This document shows, in pieces, positions 9,091 through 18,435 of a DNA stretch of 64,000 nt. Every line of letters begins with the position of its first letter. Positions within the stretch are counted from its first letter, which is position 1. The stretch is taken from contig CBFIHZ010000019.1 in NCBI GenBank assembly GCA_965662545.1, positions 1 to 64,000 on the forward strand. Direction: 5' to 3'. A program made the position numbers and the translations under genes. The notes beneath the pieces are model-generated. The model worked only from the letters and a program-made list of their open reading frames with translations, was not told the DNA's origin and made no database searches. The DNA comes from CPC320 sp002684375. Its GTDB lineage: Bacteria > Pseudomonadota > Alphaproteobacteria > Rhodobacterales > Rhodobacteraceae.

Positions 9091-9699
9091 ACGTTTCAGT
9101 TTAATGCTGGATACTACCTTTGCGCTATAATCATGGTGCTGGCATTCTACCTGTCGATCCGGATTTTTCGCTCCCCTTTTGGCTTGATGCTGAGGGCGAT
9201 CAAATCCAACCAAACGCGAATGAGCTATACCGGTTTGAACCCAAAACCTTATACTTTGGCAGCCTTTGTAATCTCTGGCATGTATGCGGGACTGGCGGGT
9301 GGACTAATGGCCTCGATGGATCCGCTGGCAGGGGCAGAGCGGATGCAATGGACCGCCAGTGGCGAGGTTGTGCTAATGACAATCCTGGGTGGCGCAGGCA
9401 CATTGATTGGTCCGGTGCTTGGCGCGGGCTTTATCAAATACTTCGAGAATATCTTCTCAAAGATCAACGACACAGTGCTGCACAGCTGGTTCAGCTTTAT
9501 GCCCGACGGCTTGGAAAACCTCGTGGTGATGCTGGTACATCCGTTCATAGGGAAAGGCTGGCACCTGACATTGGGGCTGATGTTCATGATGGTGGTGATC
9601 TTTTTGCCCGGTGGTCTGGTTGAAGGTGGGCAACGCATCCGTCGGTTGTTCCGCCGCGAGGATGACACTCCGGCCGCCAAAACCGAGCCTGCAGAATAA
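9085..9699 (+). CDS. livM: Branched-chain amino acid-type ABC permease LivM, N-terminal half missing
   Basis: About 204 residues of a LivM-type permease remain. Recognisable parts are RSPFGLMLRAIKSNQTRMSY, the EAA-like coupling loop of this family, then SGMYAGLAGGLMA and the C-terminal helices ending in FLPGGLVEGG. The family is usually 320-430 residues, so close to half is absent. The open frame runs upstream through the breakpoint near 9085 without a start codon of its own; the first ATG at 9133 lies inside a transmembrane helix and has no ribosome site. livG and livF follow in the expected order, so the transporter would be non-functional if the junction is real. Confidence 0.85.
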   Translation, partial: PWTFQFNAGYYLCAIIMVLAFYLSIRIFRSPFGLMLRAIKSNQTRMSYTGLNPKPYTLAAFVISGMYAGLAGGLMASMDPLAGAERMQWTASGEVVLMTILGGAGTLIGPVLGAGFIKYFENIFSKINDTVLHSWFSFMPDGLENLVVMLVHPFIGKGWHLTLGLMFMMVVIFLPGGLVEGGQRIRRLFRREDDTPAAKTEPAE

Positions 9700-9708
9700 G
9701 GAAGCGTG

Positions 9709-10467
9709 ATGATGGGTATCCTTGAGGTCAAGAACGTCAACAAACGCTTTGGAGGGTTGCAGGCCCTCGGCGATGTCAATCTCAGCGTGGCAGAAAATTC
9801 TGTGCATGCGATCATTGGCCCGAATGGTGCCGGAAAATCGACCCTGCTCAATTGTTTGGTGGGCAAGCTGATGCCCGACACTGGCAGCGTGTTGTTCGAT
9901 GGGCATTCTGTACTGGGGCGCACCCCGCATGAAATCAACCAGATGGGCATTTCGCGGGTGTTTCAGACACCAGAAATTTTTAGCGAACTGACGGTTCTGG
10001 AAAACATGATGATCCCGTGCTTGGCCAAACGTGACGGTAGTTTTCGCATGCATGCCGTTGCGAACATGTTTGACGAGACCGAGTTGGTCGAAAAAGCCGA
10101 GCATATGCTGGAAAGCATGAACATGGCTGGCAAACACCATATGCCTGCCGCGGCCATGTCGCGCGGCGACAAAAGGCGGCTGGAGATTGCCATGTGCTTG
10201 GCACAAGAGCCACGCCTGCTGTTGCTAGATGAACCAACTGCCGGAATGGCCCGCGCCGATACCAACAACACTATCGATTTACTTAAACAAATCAAAGACG
10301 AGCGCGACATCACCATCGCCATTATTGAACATGATATGCATGTGGTCTTCTCGCTTGCCGAACGGATCACCGTTTTGGCTCAGGGCATGCCCCTAGTCGA
10401 AGACACGCCCGAAAACATCAAAGGCCACCCGAAGGTAAAAGAAGCCTATCTGGGCGAGGCACATTAG
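9709..10467 (+). CDS. livG: ABC transporter ATP-binding protein LivG
   Basis: This 252-residue ATPase is one of two nucleotide-binding subunits of a hydrophobic amino acid (HAAT) type importer. Walker A is GPNGAGKST (residues 37-45), the signature loop reads SRGDKRRLE, Walker B is LLLLDEPTAGM, and the switch His is in IIEHDMH. The ATG at 9709 sits after AAGGAAG, nine bases past the livM stop. The liv substrate-binding and LivH genes are not in the window, so the substrate is unknown; in roseobacters such transporters also carry organic acids. Confidence 0.92.
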   Translation: MMGILEVKNVNKRFGGLQALGDVNLSVAENSVHAIIGPNGAGKSTLLNCLVGKLMPDTGSVLFDGHSVLGRTPHEINQMGISRVFQTPEIFSELTVLENMMIPCLAKRDGSFRMHAVANMFDETELVEKAEHMLESMNMAGKHHMPAAAMSRGDKRRLEIAMCLAQEPRLLLLDEPTAGMARADTNNTIDLLKQIKDERDITIAIIEHDMHVVFSLAERITVLAQGMPLVEDTPENIKGHPKVKEAYLGEAH

Positions 10468-10478
10468 AGAGGCCGACC

Positions 10479-11234
10479 ATGACCGCACCATCAGCTTCTT
10501 CGCAGCACGCAAGTACACCCGAGACAGCGCCAGCCTATCTGGCGGTAAATAATATGCACGCCCATTATGGCGAGAGCTATATCGTTCAAGGGATTACCCT
10601 TGCGGTGAAAGAAGGCGAAATTCTTGCACTTCTGGGCCGAAACGGCGCGGGCAAAACAACCACACTGCGGACGATTGCTCGGTTAGACGACCCGCAATTG
10701 ACCCAAGGAGAGCTGTGGCTAGACGGTCAGCGCATCGATGGGATGTCCAGCCATCAAGCTGCGGTTGCCGGCATCGGTCTGGTGCCCGAAGATCGCCGCA
10801 TCATTGCCGGCCTAACGGTCGAAGAAAATTTGCAACTGGCGCAGATCGCCGAGCCTGTTGGCTGGTCATTGTCACGGATTTACAATCTGTTTCCCCGCCT
10901 TGAGGAACGCCGCAAACAAGAGGGCATCACCCTGTCTGGCGGCGAACAGCAAATGTTGTCGATCGCCCGCGCACTGGCGCGCCAGATCAAGGTCTTGTTG
11001 CTGGACGAGCCATATGAAGGGCTCGCCCCGGTTATTGTCGACGAGATCGAAAAAACCCTGCGTCTTATCAAGCAAGAGGGTATGACCACAATTATTGTTG
11101 AACAAAACGCCGTGCGTGCCCTTAAACTGGCCGACCGCGCCGTAATCCTTGACACAGGCCAGATTGTCTTTGACGGCAGCGCTCAGGACGTATTGGACAA
11201 TGAGGCGCTGCGGGCAGAATATCTGGCGATTTAA
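10479..11234 (+). CDS. livF: ABC transporter ATP-binding protein LivF
   Basis: This 251-residue ATPase is the second nucleotide-binding subunit of the same HAAT importer. After an unusual Ser/Ala/Pro-rich leader of about 20 residues come Walker A GRNGAGKT (about 53-60), the signature LSGGEQQML, Walker B LLLDEPYEGLAP and the H-loop replaced by VEQNA, a LivF hallmark. It begins eleven bases after livG. acsA follows after about 120 bases, suggesting the transported compound may be activated to a CoA thioester, but that is inference. Confidence 0.92.
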   Translation: MTAPSASSQHASTPETAPAYLAVNNMHAHYGESYIVQGITLAVKEGEILALLGRNGAGKTTTLRTIARLDDPQLTQGELWLDGQRIDGMSSHQAAVAGIGLVPEDRRIIAGLTVEENLQLAQIAEPVGWSLSRIYNLFPRLEERRKQEGITLSGGEQQMLSIARALARQIKVLLLDEPYEGLAPVIVDEIEKTLRLIKQEGMTTIIVEQNAVRALKLADRAVILDTGQIVFDGSAQDVLDNEALRAEYLAI

Positions 11235-11355
11235 CCGCGCCGATAGCAGCGCTATTTGACTTGAATTTAAAGGAGCACCTGCTTTGGTGTCGCCTTGCAT
11301 TTATCGACGTAAATATCTAGCCTAGCCAAATTCACCCATAAACAGAAGGCACATC

Positions 11356-13296
11356 ATGTCTGAAAAACGTTTCCCGCCCTCCAGTGCATTTGCCGCCAAC
11401 GCGCATATCAATGCCACAAAATATGCAGAAATGTACGCCACATCCATCGCCGACCCCGATGCATTCTGGCACGAACATGGCAAGCGGATTGACTGGATCA
11501 AGCCTTTTTCAATCACCAAAAATGTCAGTTATGCCCATCCTAATGTCTCGATCAAATGGTTTGAAGACGGGGTGCTGAACGTCTCGGCCAATTGTATCGA
11601 CCGCCATCTGGAAACCCGCGGCGAACAGACCGCAATCATTTGGGAAGGCGACAACCCCGAAGACAGCAAACACGTCACCTATCGCGAAATGCACACGCAG
11701 GTCTGTAAAATGGCCAACGTCTATAAAAACCTTGGCGTCAGCAAAGGCGACCGCGTCGTGCTTTACATGCCGATGATTCCCGAGGCCGCCTATGCCATGC
11801 TGGCTTGTGCCCGAATAGGTGCCGTGCATTCGATTGTCTTTGCAGGCTTTTCACCCGAAGCACTGGCTGCGCGCGTCGATGGCTGTAAAGCCTCCCTTGT
11901 GGTGACGGCCGACGAAGCCCCCCGAGGCGGGCGCAACACTGCGTTGAAATCAAATGTCGACAAAGCCCTGGCCATCTGCGGCGATGTTGCGACGCTGGTT
12001 GTCGAACGCACCGGCGCCGATGTCGGAATGAAACAGGGACGTGATCATTCGTTTAACGCCGCAATGGCCGACGCCTCGTCCGATTGTGCACCCGAGCCGA
12101 TGAACGCCGAAGATCCGCTGTTCATCCTTTATACTTCGGGATCAACCGGCGCGCCAAAAGGCGTGGTGCACACGACAGGCGGGTATCTTGTCTGGGCCTC
12201 AATGACCCATGAAATGGTGTTCGATTACCACGACGGCGACGTCTATTGGTGCACAGCTGATGTGGGTTGGGTGACCGGCCACAGCTATATTGTCTACGGA
12301 CCGTTGGCCAATGGGGCACAAACGCTGATGTTTGAAGGCGTGCCGACCTATCCAGACGCGTCCAGGTTCTGGCAAGTGTGCGAAAAGCACAAGGTCAATC
12401 AATTCTATACTGCCCCAACAGCCATCCGGGCGCTGATGGGACAGGGAAACGAGTTTGTCGATAAATGCGATTTAAGCAGCCTGAAGCTTTTGGGAACCGT
12501 TGGTGAACCGATCAATCCAGAGGCTTGGAATTGGTATAATGACGTGGTCGGAAAAGGTAATTGCCCGATCGTCGACACCTGGTGGCAGACCGAAACCGGC
12601 GGTCACCTTCTGACCCCGTTGCCCGGTGCTACCACCACAAAGCCAGGCTCTGCGACAAATCCGTTTTTCGGCGTGCAACCGGTGATCCTCGATCCGACGA
12701 CAGGGGCAGAGCTGACCAGTACCGAGGCCGAAGGTGTGCTGTGTATCAAAGACAGTTGGCCCGGTCAGATGCGCACTGTTTACGGCGATCACGACCGGTT
12801 TGTGAAAACCTATTTCTCGGATTTTAAAGGCTATTATTTCTCCGGCGATGGCTGCAGACGTGATGCGGATGGCTATTACTGGATCACCGGCCGAGTTGAT
12901 GATGTTCTCAACGTCTCGGGCCACCGCATGGGCACCGCCGAGGTCGAAAGTGCGCTTGTGGCACATCCCAAAGTCTCTGAAGCGGCGGTTGTTGGTTACC
13001 CCCATGACATTAAGGGTCAGGGCATTTACTGCTATGTGACGCTGATGGCCGGGGAAGTCTCCAGCGAAGAGCTGCGGTTGGAGTTGCGCAGTTGGGTACG
13101 TAAAGAAATTGGCCCGATTGCGTCACCCGATCTGATTCAGTGGGCCCCCGGGCTGCCCAAAACCCGGTCAGGCAAGATCATGCGACGCATCCTGCGTAAA
13201 ATAGCCGAAAACGACTATGGCGCACTTGGTGACACCTCGACGCTGGCCGACCCGTCGGTGGTCAATGAGCTAATCGACAATCGCGCCAACCGCTAG
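11356..13296 (+). CDS. acsA: Acetyl-CoA synthetase (AMP-forming)
   Basis: This 646-residue enzyme makes acetyl-CoA from acetate, ATP and CoA. The length matches bacterial Acs. Visible are the P-loop YTSGSTGAPKGVVHTTGGY, the WWQTETGG motif, the hinge region near YYFSGDGCRRD, and the C-terminal PKTRSGKIMRR whose lysine is the site acetylated by Pat-type regulators and needed for adenylation. It is transcribed away from livF and ends in a CTAG where its TAG overlaps the stop of the convergent ligase gene. Confidence 0.96.
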   Translation: MSEKRFPPSSAFAANAHINATKYAEMYATSIADPDAFWHEHGKRIDWIKPFSITKNVSYAHPNVSIKWFEDGVLNVSANCIDRHLETRGEQTAIIWEGDNPEDSKHVTYREMHTQVCKMANVYKNLGVSKGDRVVLYMPMIPEAAYAMLACARIGAVHSIVFAGFSPEALAARVDGCKASLVVTADEAPRGGRNTALKSNVDKALAICGDVATLVVERTGADVGMKQGRDHSFNAAMADASSDCAPEPMNAEDPLFILYTSGSTGAPKGVVHTTGGYLVWASMTHEMVFDYHDGDVYWCTADVGWVTGHSYIVYGPLANGAQTLMFEGVPTYPDASRFWQVCEKHKVNQFYTAPTAIRALMGQGNEFVDKCDLSSLKLLGTVGEPINPEAWNWYNDVVGKGNCPIVDTWWQTETGGHLLTPLPGATTTKPGSATNPFFGVQPVILDPTTGAELTSTEAEGVLCIKDSWPGQMRTVYGDHDRFVKTYFSDFKGYYFSGDGCRRDADGYYWITGRVDDVLNVSGHRMGTAEVESALVAHPKVSEAAVVGYPHDIKGQGIYCYVTLMAGEVSSEELRLELRSWVRKEIGPIASPDLIQWAPGLPKTRSGKIMRRILRKIAENDYGALGDTSTLADPSVVNELIDNRANR

Positions 13297-14837
13297 GTTT
13301 TCTCCGACCCTGAAACCAGAGCGCGCTCGTTCAGGCGCGCTCTGAGAGCAGTTTTAAGCACTTTGCCGTAATTATTCTTGGGCAGTTCCGCAATCTCTAT
13401 ATAGGTTTTGGGCCGCTTGAACCGCGCGATATGCGCAAGGCAATGCGCCGCAAGCGCCGCATCATCCACGCCATAGCCAGGATTTGCGACGACAAACGCC
13501 ACCACTACTTCGCCCCATTCGGCGTCTGCACACCCGACCACCGAGACCTCGGACACAGAAGGATGTGTCAGCAACACCTCTTCCACCTCGCGCGGATAAA
13601 TATTGCTGCCCCCCGAAATAATCATATCCTTGGACCTGTCTTTCAGCGTCAGATAACCCTCGTCATCCAATTGTCCCATATCGCCGGTGTGCAGCCATCC
13701 CTCGCCCAGCGCCTGTGCCGTGGCTTTGGGGTTTTGCCAGTACCCCGGCATCACCGCATCACCACGCACAATAATTTCGCCCGTCTCGCCATTAGGCAAA
13801 CTGCGGCCCTGTTCATCAGCAATTCTCACCTGCACGGCAGCCTGCGGCCGCCCGACCGACGCCAGACGCGCCCGCCAGCGGGGATGGTTGCGATCAGCCA
13901 CATCCGCCCGCGACAACGCCGTGATGCACATAGGGCACTCGCCCTGACCATAAATCTGGATAAAGATCGGACCAAAGTGATCAACTGCCGCGATGATATC
14001 CTCTTGATACATCGGCCCGCCCCCATAGATGACACTGCGCAGCCCCGCCCCGGTCTGACCGGTGGCTTTGGCGGTCTCGGTCATACGTTTGACCATGGTT
14101 GGGGCAGCAAAGAGATGGGCCCGTTCAAAATGTCGCGCCAGATCGAAAATTTCCAAAGCCTCAAATCTACCAGAGGGCGGCAGCACGTGGCGCGCCCCAG
14201 CCAGTACATGCATTACATTATACAAACCCGCCCCATGTGACAGCGGCGCGGCATAGATTGCCGTATCCGCTGTCTCGACTGTATCGACATCAGAAAGATA
14301 TGCCAGCGCCATTACCTGCAACATGCGGTGGGTGATCATCACCCCCTTTGGCCGCCCGGTAGTGCCTGAGGTGTAAAACAACCATGCCAGATCCTCAGCA
14401 GCACGCACGGCAACATCGGTATCTGCGGCGCAATCAAACAATTCGGAAAACGCTGCTTCGGCCAGATCAATCACCCGCCCAACACCCGCCTGGGCCTGTA
14501 GCGGCGCGGCAAGGTCCGTAGATGCAAAGGTCAGCGCAACCCCACCATCCTCGATAATCCAAGCCGCCTCGCGCGGGTGCAGCTTGGCATTGATCGGCAC
14601 GACCGCCGCCCCCGCATACCAAGCGCCATACAACAGGATCAGATATTCGGGGACATTGGTCAAATACAGGGCAATACGATCTCCAGGCCGGATACCGGCG
14701 TCCTTAAACCAGGCTGCAGCCTGCGCGCTGCGGTGTTCAAATTGCCCGTAGTCAGCAATCTGCTGCACCCCGACAAACAGTGCTGGCCGTTGGGGGTAGG
14801 CCTGTGCCATCCTTTGAAGCCAAAGCGATATATTCAT
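13293..14837 (-). CDS. Class I adenylate-forming acyl-CoA ligase
   Basis: This 514-residue AMP-binding enzyme activates a carboxylic acid with ATP to form an acyl-CoA. The P-loop is LFYTSGTTGRPKGVM, the A5-like motif IYGQGEC, the A7 motif LHTGDMG, and the catalytic C-terminal lysine lies in NNYGKVLK. The acid is not predictable; short/medium-chain or aromatic acids are likely. ATG 14837 is preferred over an upstream codon at 14900 because family N-termini begin near NISLWLQRMA. Its 3' end overlaps acsA by four bases and it is divergent from accB. Confidence 0.86.
   Translation of the reverse strand: MNISLWLQRMAQAYPQRPALFVGVQQIADYGQFEHRSAQAAAWFKDAGIRPGDRIALYLTNVPEYLILLYGAWYAGAAVVPINAKLHPREAAWIIEDGGVALTFASTDLAAPLQAQAGVGRVIDLAEAAFSELFDCAADTDVAVRAAEDLAWLFYTSGTTGRPKGVMITHRMLQVMALAYLSDVDTVETADTAIYAAPLSHGAGLYNVMHVLAGARHVLPPSGRFEALEIFDLARHFERAHLFAAPTMVKRMTETAKATGQTGAGLRSVIYGGGPMYQEDIIAAVDHFGPIFIQIYGQGECPMCITALSRADVADRNHPRWRARLASVGRPQAAVQVRIADEQGRSLPNGETGEIIVRGDAVMPGYWQNPKATAQALGEGWLHTGDMGQLDDEGYLTLKDRSKDMIISGGSNIYPREVEEVLLTHPSVSEVSVVGCADAEWGEVVVAFVVANPGYGVDDAALAAHCLAHIARFKRPKTYIEIAELPKNNYGKVLKTALRARLNERALVSGSEKT
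13318..13343. terminator. GC-rich hairpin 22 bases past the acsA stop, possible terminator
   Basis: The arms AGAGCGCGC (13318-13326) and GCGCGCTCT (13335-13343) pair perfectly over 9 bp around an 8-base loop. The hairpin lies inside the last codons of the convergent ligase gene, so it would be read in both transcripts. A short T-run comes only about ten bases later, so it is a weak intrinsic terminator at best. Confidence 0.4.
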
Positions 14838-15119
14838 CGGCCAACCCCGCACAGCCAGTTCGCCAACCCGCTTTGCCACCCCAAAGTAGTGAAGCCCCAT
14901 GCCAGATGCGCCCTGCGATTGATTGCGAACCTCCTATAAAAAAATTTAGGGGTTTTTGGCCCTTGTGTTACTCGGATACGAATTTTACGCTGCCTGTCCA
15001 AGTTGAAAATACCCATGATACTTCTTAGCCGACTTTTCCTTTCGTACCATATATTGTAGTATTGCACTAAGCAGGCAAAAAAGCTGCCGCATACAGGTCT
15101 AAAACCAATTGAGGATATA

Positions 15120-15611
15120 ATGACAAAAAAAAATAACGATGATGATGTGATATTCATCCAAGCCCTCGCCACGGTGCTCCGCGACAATGACCTGACCGAA
15201 TTACAGGTTGAACGCCAGGACGGCGATGATCGCAGCCTGAATATCCATCTCAGCCGGGCGGTCCATGTCCCGCCAGCCGCCGTTGTGGCGCCGGTTACAG
15301 CCCCTGTTGCAACCCCTGCGGCACCGGCCGCGGCTGCACCACCGGCAGAAAACACGTCCGACGACCCAGCCAGTCATCCCGGCGCGGTCACCTCTCCAAT
15401 GGTTGGGACCGTCTATATGCAGGCAGAACCGGGCGCAGCGCCGTTTTCATCAATTGGTGCAAAAGTCAGCGAGGGCGACACCCTGCTGATCGTAGAGGCG
15501 ATGAAGACGATGAATCACATTCCCGCCCCGCGATCAGGGGTCGTCACCCGGATACTGGTCGAAGACGGAGCCGCCGTCGAATACGGGGCCCCTTTGGTCA
15601 TTTTGGAATAA
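15120..15611 (+). CDS. accB: Biotin carboxyl carrier protein of acetyl-CoA carboxylase
   Basis: This 163-residue protein carries the biotin that shuttles carboxyl groups in the first step of fatty-acid synthesis. An N-terminal helical region is followed by an Ala/Pro-rich linker (about 50-75) and the biotinyl domain, with the biotin-accepting lysine in VEAMKTMN and the family thumb around MQAEPGAAPF. GAGGATATA precedes the ATG. accC follows nine bases later and the two form the usual accBC operon. Confidence 0.96.
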   Translation: MTKKNNDDDVIFIQALATVLRDNDLTELQVERQDGDDRSLNIHLSRAVHVPPAAVVAPVTAPVATPAAPAAAAPPAENTSDDPASHPGAVTSPMVGTVYMQAEPGAAPFSSIGAKVSEGDTLLIVEAMKTMNHIPAPRSGVVTRILVEDGAAVEYGAPLVILE

Positions 15612-15620
15612 GAGATCAGC

Positions 15621-16970
15621 ATGTTTAACAAGATCCTGATTGCCAACCGCGGAGAAATCGCGCTGCGGGTCATCCGCGCCTGCCGCGAAATGGGCATTGC
15701 CTCGGTTGCAGTGCATTCCACCGCCGATAGCGACGCGATGCATGTCCGTATGGCCGACGAATCGGTCTGCATCGGCCCTCCGAGCGCCACCGACAGCTAT
15801 CTGTCGGTCCCAGCGATCATTGCTGCGTGCGAAATAACCGGTGCGCAAGCGATTCATCCCGGCTATGGTTTCCTGTCTGAAAATGCCAGTTTTGTGCAGG
15901 TCATAGAAGATCACGGTTTGACCTTTATTGGCCCCACAGCCGAACATATCCGCATCATGGGCGATAAAATTTCCGCCAAAGATTCGATGAAAGAGCTGGG
16001 CGTGCCCTGCGTGCCCGGATCTGATGGGGGCGTCCCTACGCTTGAGGACGCCAAACGCATCGGCGCGGAGATGGGCTATCCGGTGATCATCAAAGCCACC
16101 GCCGGAGGGGGCGGTCGCGGTATGAAAGTGGCGCAGAACGCCGACGAAATGGAAAGCGCTTTTCTGACCGCGCGCGCCGAAGGCAAAGCCGCGTTTGGCA
16201 ATGCAGAGGTGTATATCGAAAAATACTTAACCACGCCGCGCCATATCGAAATCCAAGTCTTTGGCGACGGCAAGGGCCAAGCTGTGCATCTGGGCGAGCG
16301 CGATTGTTCGCTGCAAAGGCGCCATCAAAAAGTCTTTGAAGAGGCGCCTGGGCCAGCGATCTCAGCCGATGAACGGGCGCGGATTGGCAAGATCTGCGCT
16401 GATGCCGTGGCCAAAATAGACTATATTGGCGCTGGGACAATCGAGTTTCTCTATGAGAAAGGCGCGTTTTATTTCATTGAGATGAACACCCGCCTGCAAG
16501 TGGAGCATCCGGTAACTGAGGCAATTTTTGGCGTCGATCTGGTCCGCGAGCAAATCCGCGTCGCCGCCGGACTGCCGATGTCGTTTGGCCAAGAAGATCT
16601 CACCATCAACGGCCATGCTATCGAAGTACGCATCAACGCTGAAAGACTGCCCAATTTTGCGCCCTGTCCTGGCACCGTCAGCCAGTATCATGCTCCGGGC
16701 GGCTTGGGGGTTCGGATGGATTCAGCCTTGTATACCGGCTATGCGATCCCACCCTATTATGACAGTCTGATCGGTAAATTGATCGTGCATGGCCGCGACC
16801 GCCCCGAAGCGTTGGCGCGCCTGAGCCGCGCGTTGGGAGAGTTGATCGTAGATGGTGTGGACACCACTGTGCCGCTGTTTGATGCGCTGCTGTGCGAAGC
16901 CGATGTCCAGCAGGGGGCCTATACCATTCATTGGCTGGAAAAATGGCTGGACAAAACGTTTGCGAGTTGA
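15621..16970 (+). CDS. accC: Acetyl-CoA carboxylase biotin carboxylase subunit
   Basis: This 449-residue ATP-grasp enzyme carboxylates biotin on AccB using bicarbonate and ATP. Typical features are the N-terminal FNKILIANRGEIALR, the glycine-rich lid TAGGGGRGMK, the catalytic EMNTRLQVEHPVTE and the HAIEVRINAE motif. Length equals the E. coli enzyme. It is co-transcribed with accB upstream, and aat begins 27 bases downstream, a common alphaproteobacterial arrangement. Confidence 0.97.
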   Translation: MFNKILIANRGEIALRVIRACREMGIASVAVHSTADSDAMHVRMADESVCIGPPSATDSYLSVPAIIAACEITGAQAIHPGYGFLSENASFVQVIEDHGLTFIGPTAEHIRIMGDKISAKDSMKELGVPCVPGSDGGVPTLEDAKRIGAEMGYPVIIKATAGGGGRGMKVAQNADEMESAFLTARAEGKAAFGNAEVYIEKYLTTPRHIEIQVFGDGKGQAVHLGERDCSLQRRHQKVFEEAPGPAISADERARIGKICADAVAKIDYIGAGTIEFLYEKGAFYFIEMNTRLQVEHPVTEAIFGVDLVREQIRVAAGLPMSFGQEDLTINGHAIEVRINAERLPNFAPCPGTVSQYHAPGGLGVRMDSALYTGYAIPPYYDSLIGKLIVHGRDRPEALARLSRALGELIVDGVDTTVPLFDALLCEADVQQGAYTIHWLEKWLDKTFAS

Positions 16971-16997
16971 CTTAGCCCACGCATAACTGAGGACAAA

Positions 16998-17642
16998 ATG
17001 GCCTCTGAAATCCTGACCACCAAGATACTGCTGGAGGCTTACCGTTCTGGGGTTTTTCCGATGGCAGAAGATCGTAACAGCAGTAAGCTGTTCTGGGTCA
17101 ACCCGCAGGAACGCGGGGTGGTCCCGCTCAATCGGTTTCATATTTCTCGCTCGCTGACCCGTCAATTGCGCAAGGAACAGCATCAAATTAAAATCAATCA
17201 CGATTTTGATGCTGTGATTGCCGGTTGCGCCGGGCGCGATGATACGTGGATAAATCGCGATATTCAGCGTGCCTATCGTCGCTTGTTTGACATCGGCCAT
17301 GTGCATACGACAGAAGTCTATGATGGATCACGGCTCGTGGGTGGTGTTTACGGGGTCAGCATTGGCGCGGCATATTTTGGCGAAAGTATGTTTTCGCACA
17401 CAACCAACGCCTCAAAAATAGCGCTTGCTTATCTTGTCGACCGCCTGCGTCTTGCAGGATTTCAACTGTTTGATACGCAGTTTATCACCCCGCATCTGGC
17501 CTCACTCGGGGCCATTGAAATAAGTCGGGACACCTATCTGGCAGCCTTATCAGTTGCGGTTAACCAACCAGCCGATTTTACCGCTCCAGCCGTTCCACTG
17601 CGTGCTCAGGAAATGATACAGCGCAATACCCAAACATCATAG
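16998..17642 (+). CDS. aat: Leucyl/phenylalanyl-tRNA-protein transferase
   Basis: This 214-residue enzyme adds Leu or Phe to proteins with N-terminal Lys/Arg, marking them for ClpAP under the N-end rule. Landmarks are YRSGVFPMAE, FWVNPQERGVVPL, DTWINRDIQRAY, GGVYGVSIG, GESMFSH and FDTQFITPHLASLGA. GAGGACAAA precedes the ATG. Its last 37 bases overlap the convergent DUF2155 gene. Confidence 0.95.
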   Translation: MASEILTTKILLEAYRSGVFPMAEDRNSSKLFWVNPQERGVVPLNRFHISRSLTRQLRKEQHQIKINHDFDAVIAGCAGRDDTWINRDIQRAYRRLFDIGHVHTTEVYDGSRLVGGVYGVSIGAAYFGESMFSHTTNASKIALAYLVDRLRLAGFQLFDTQFITPHLASLGAIEISRDTYLAALSVAVNQPADFTAPAVPLRAQEMIQRNTQTS

Positions 17643-17971
17643 CGCGGGTGATCCAGCGCGCTGATCGCTGGCGAGGAGGCAATCATCCAACCACGGAAGA
17701 AAGGCTCTGGGATACCAATTTCGCGAATATCGAGGTGTGCGAAAGCGTCGCCCGAAGGATTGTCTGCAGGATACCGACATTCTGTCAGTTCAATCTGCAA
17801 CTTGCCGAGACTATGGCGCTGGTTTGGCACAAACTCAAAATCTGCGGTTCTGCCACTGACTTTATCCAGCGTCCTGATCATCGCACCCTGACCGCTGAGC
17901 GCAGCCTCTTGGGCGCTGGTCGCGGCGGCCGCCAAGCTGAGCATAAGCGCACAAACAAAAGGAACCCTCAA
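17606..17971 (-). CDS. DUF2155 domain-containing periplasmic protein
   Basis: This 121-residue protein begins with a cleavable signal peptide (hydrophobic 5-18, cleavage near TSA-QE) followed by the DUF2155 domain: TLDKVSGRTADFEF, two conserved cysteines in LTECRYP and VLRC, and FFRGWMIASSPAISALDHPRYDVW. Function is unknown; it is widespread in alphaproteobacteria next to accBC-aat and mlaD. It overlaps the mlaD stop by four bases (ATGA) and the aat end by 37 bases. Confidence 0.85.
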   Translation of the reverse strand: MRVPFVCALMLSLAAAATSAQEAALSGQGAMIRTLDKVSGRTADFEFVPNQRHSLGKLQIELTECRYPADNPSGDAFAHLDIREIGIPEPFFRGWMIASSPAISALDHPRYDVWVLRCIIS

Positions 17972-18423
17972 TCTGAGCTGCCTCCTGAGACAAACTTGAG
18001 CAAAAGCGTTGTCAGACTAACAGCACTTTGGGTGTCTTCAATCTGGTCGCCTGAGGCAAAATAAAATGGCGACCCGCCGGGCATAATCTCAACAAAATTG
18101 CCCCCTAAAAGCCCCTCGGACGAGATCACCACCGCGCTGTCATCAGGGATTTCAACCTCAGATCCCAGCGTCAGATCGGTCTCAGCGCGATAGGTTTCAG
18201 GGTTGAGCGTGACATCGGTTACCGTGCCAATTTTAACCCCCGCCAAGCGCACATCAGTGCCAACTCCCACGCCCTCTAATGACCGAAATGAGGCCGTCAG
18301 AACATAGTTGCTTTGGCCAACCCCGGCCCCCACACCAGTCGATTGCGCGGCAAAGACCCCAAAAGAAATCGCGGCGGCAATCACCACCGCGCCAACAAAG
18401 GCCTCTATTTTGTTTTCTGACAT
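17968..18423 (-). CDS. mlaD: Outer-membrane lipid asymmetry substrate-binding protein MlaD
   Basis: This 151-residue inner-membrane-anchored protein has one N-terminal helix (about 8-28) and an MCE domain: LTASFRSLEGVGVGTDVRLAGVKIG, then VVISSEGLLGGNFVEI and the C-terminal hydrophobic loop. MlaD hexamers pass phospholipids between MlaC and the MlaFEB transporter. The partner genes mlaE and mlaF are not here. I use the ATG at 18423; two codons upstream there is only a TTG. Confidence 0.9.
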   Translation of the reverse strand: MSENKIEAFVGAVVIAAAISFGVFAAQSTGVGAGVGQSNYVLTASFRSLEGVGVGTDVRLAGVKIGTVTDVTLNPETYRAETDLTLGSEVEIPDDSAVVISSEGLLGGNFVEIMPGGSPFYFASGDQIEDTQSAVSLTTLLLKFVSGGSSD

Positions 18424-18435
18424 CGCCAAATCGTC

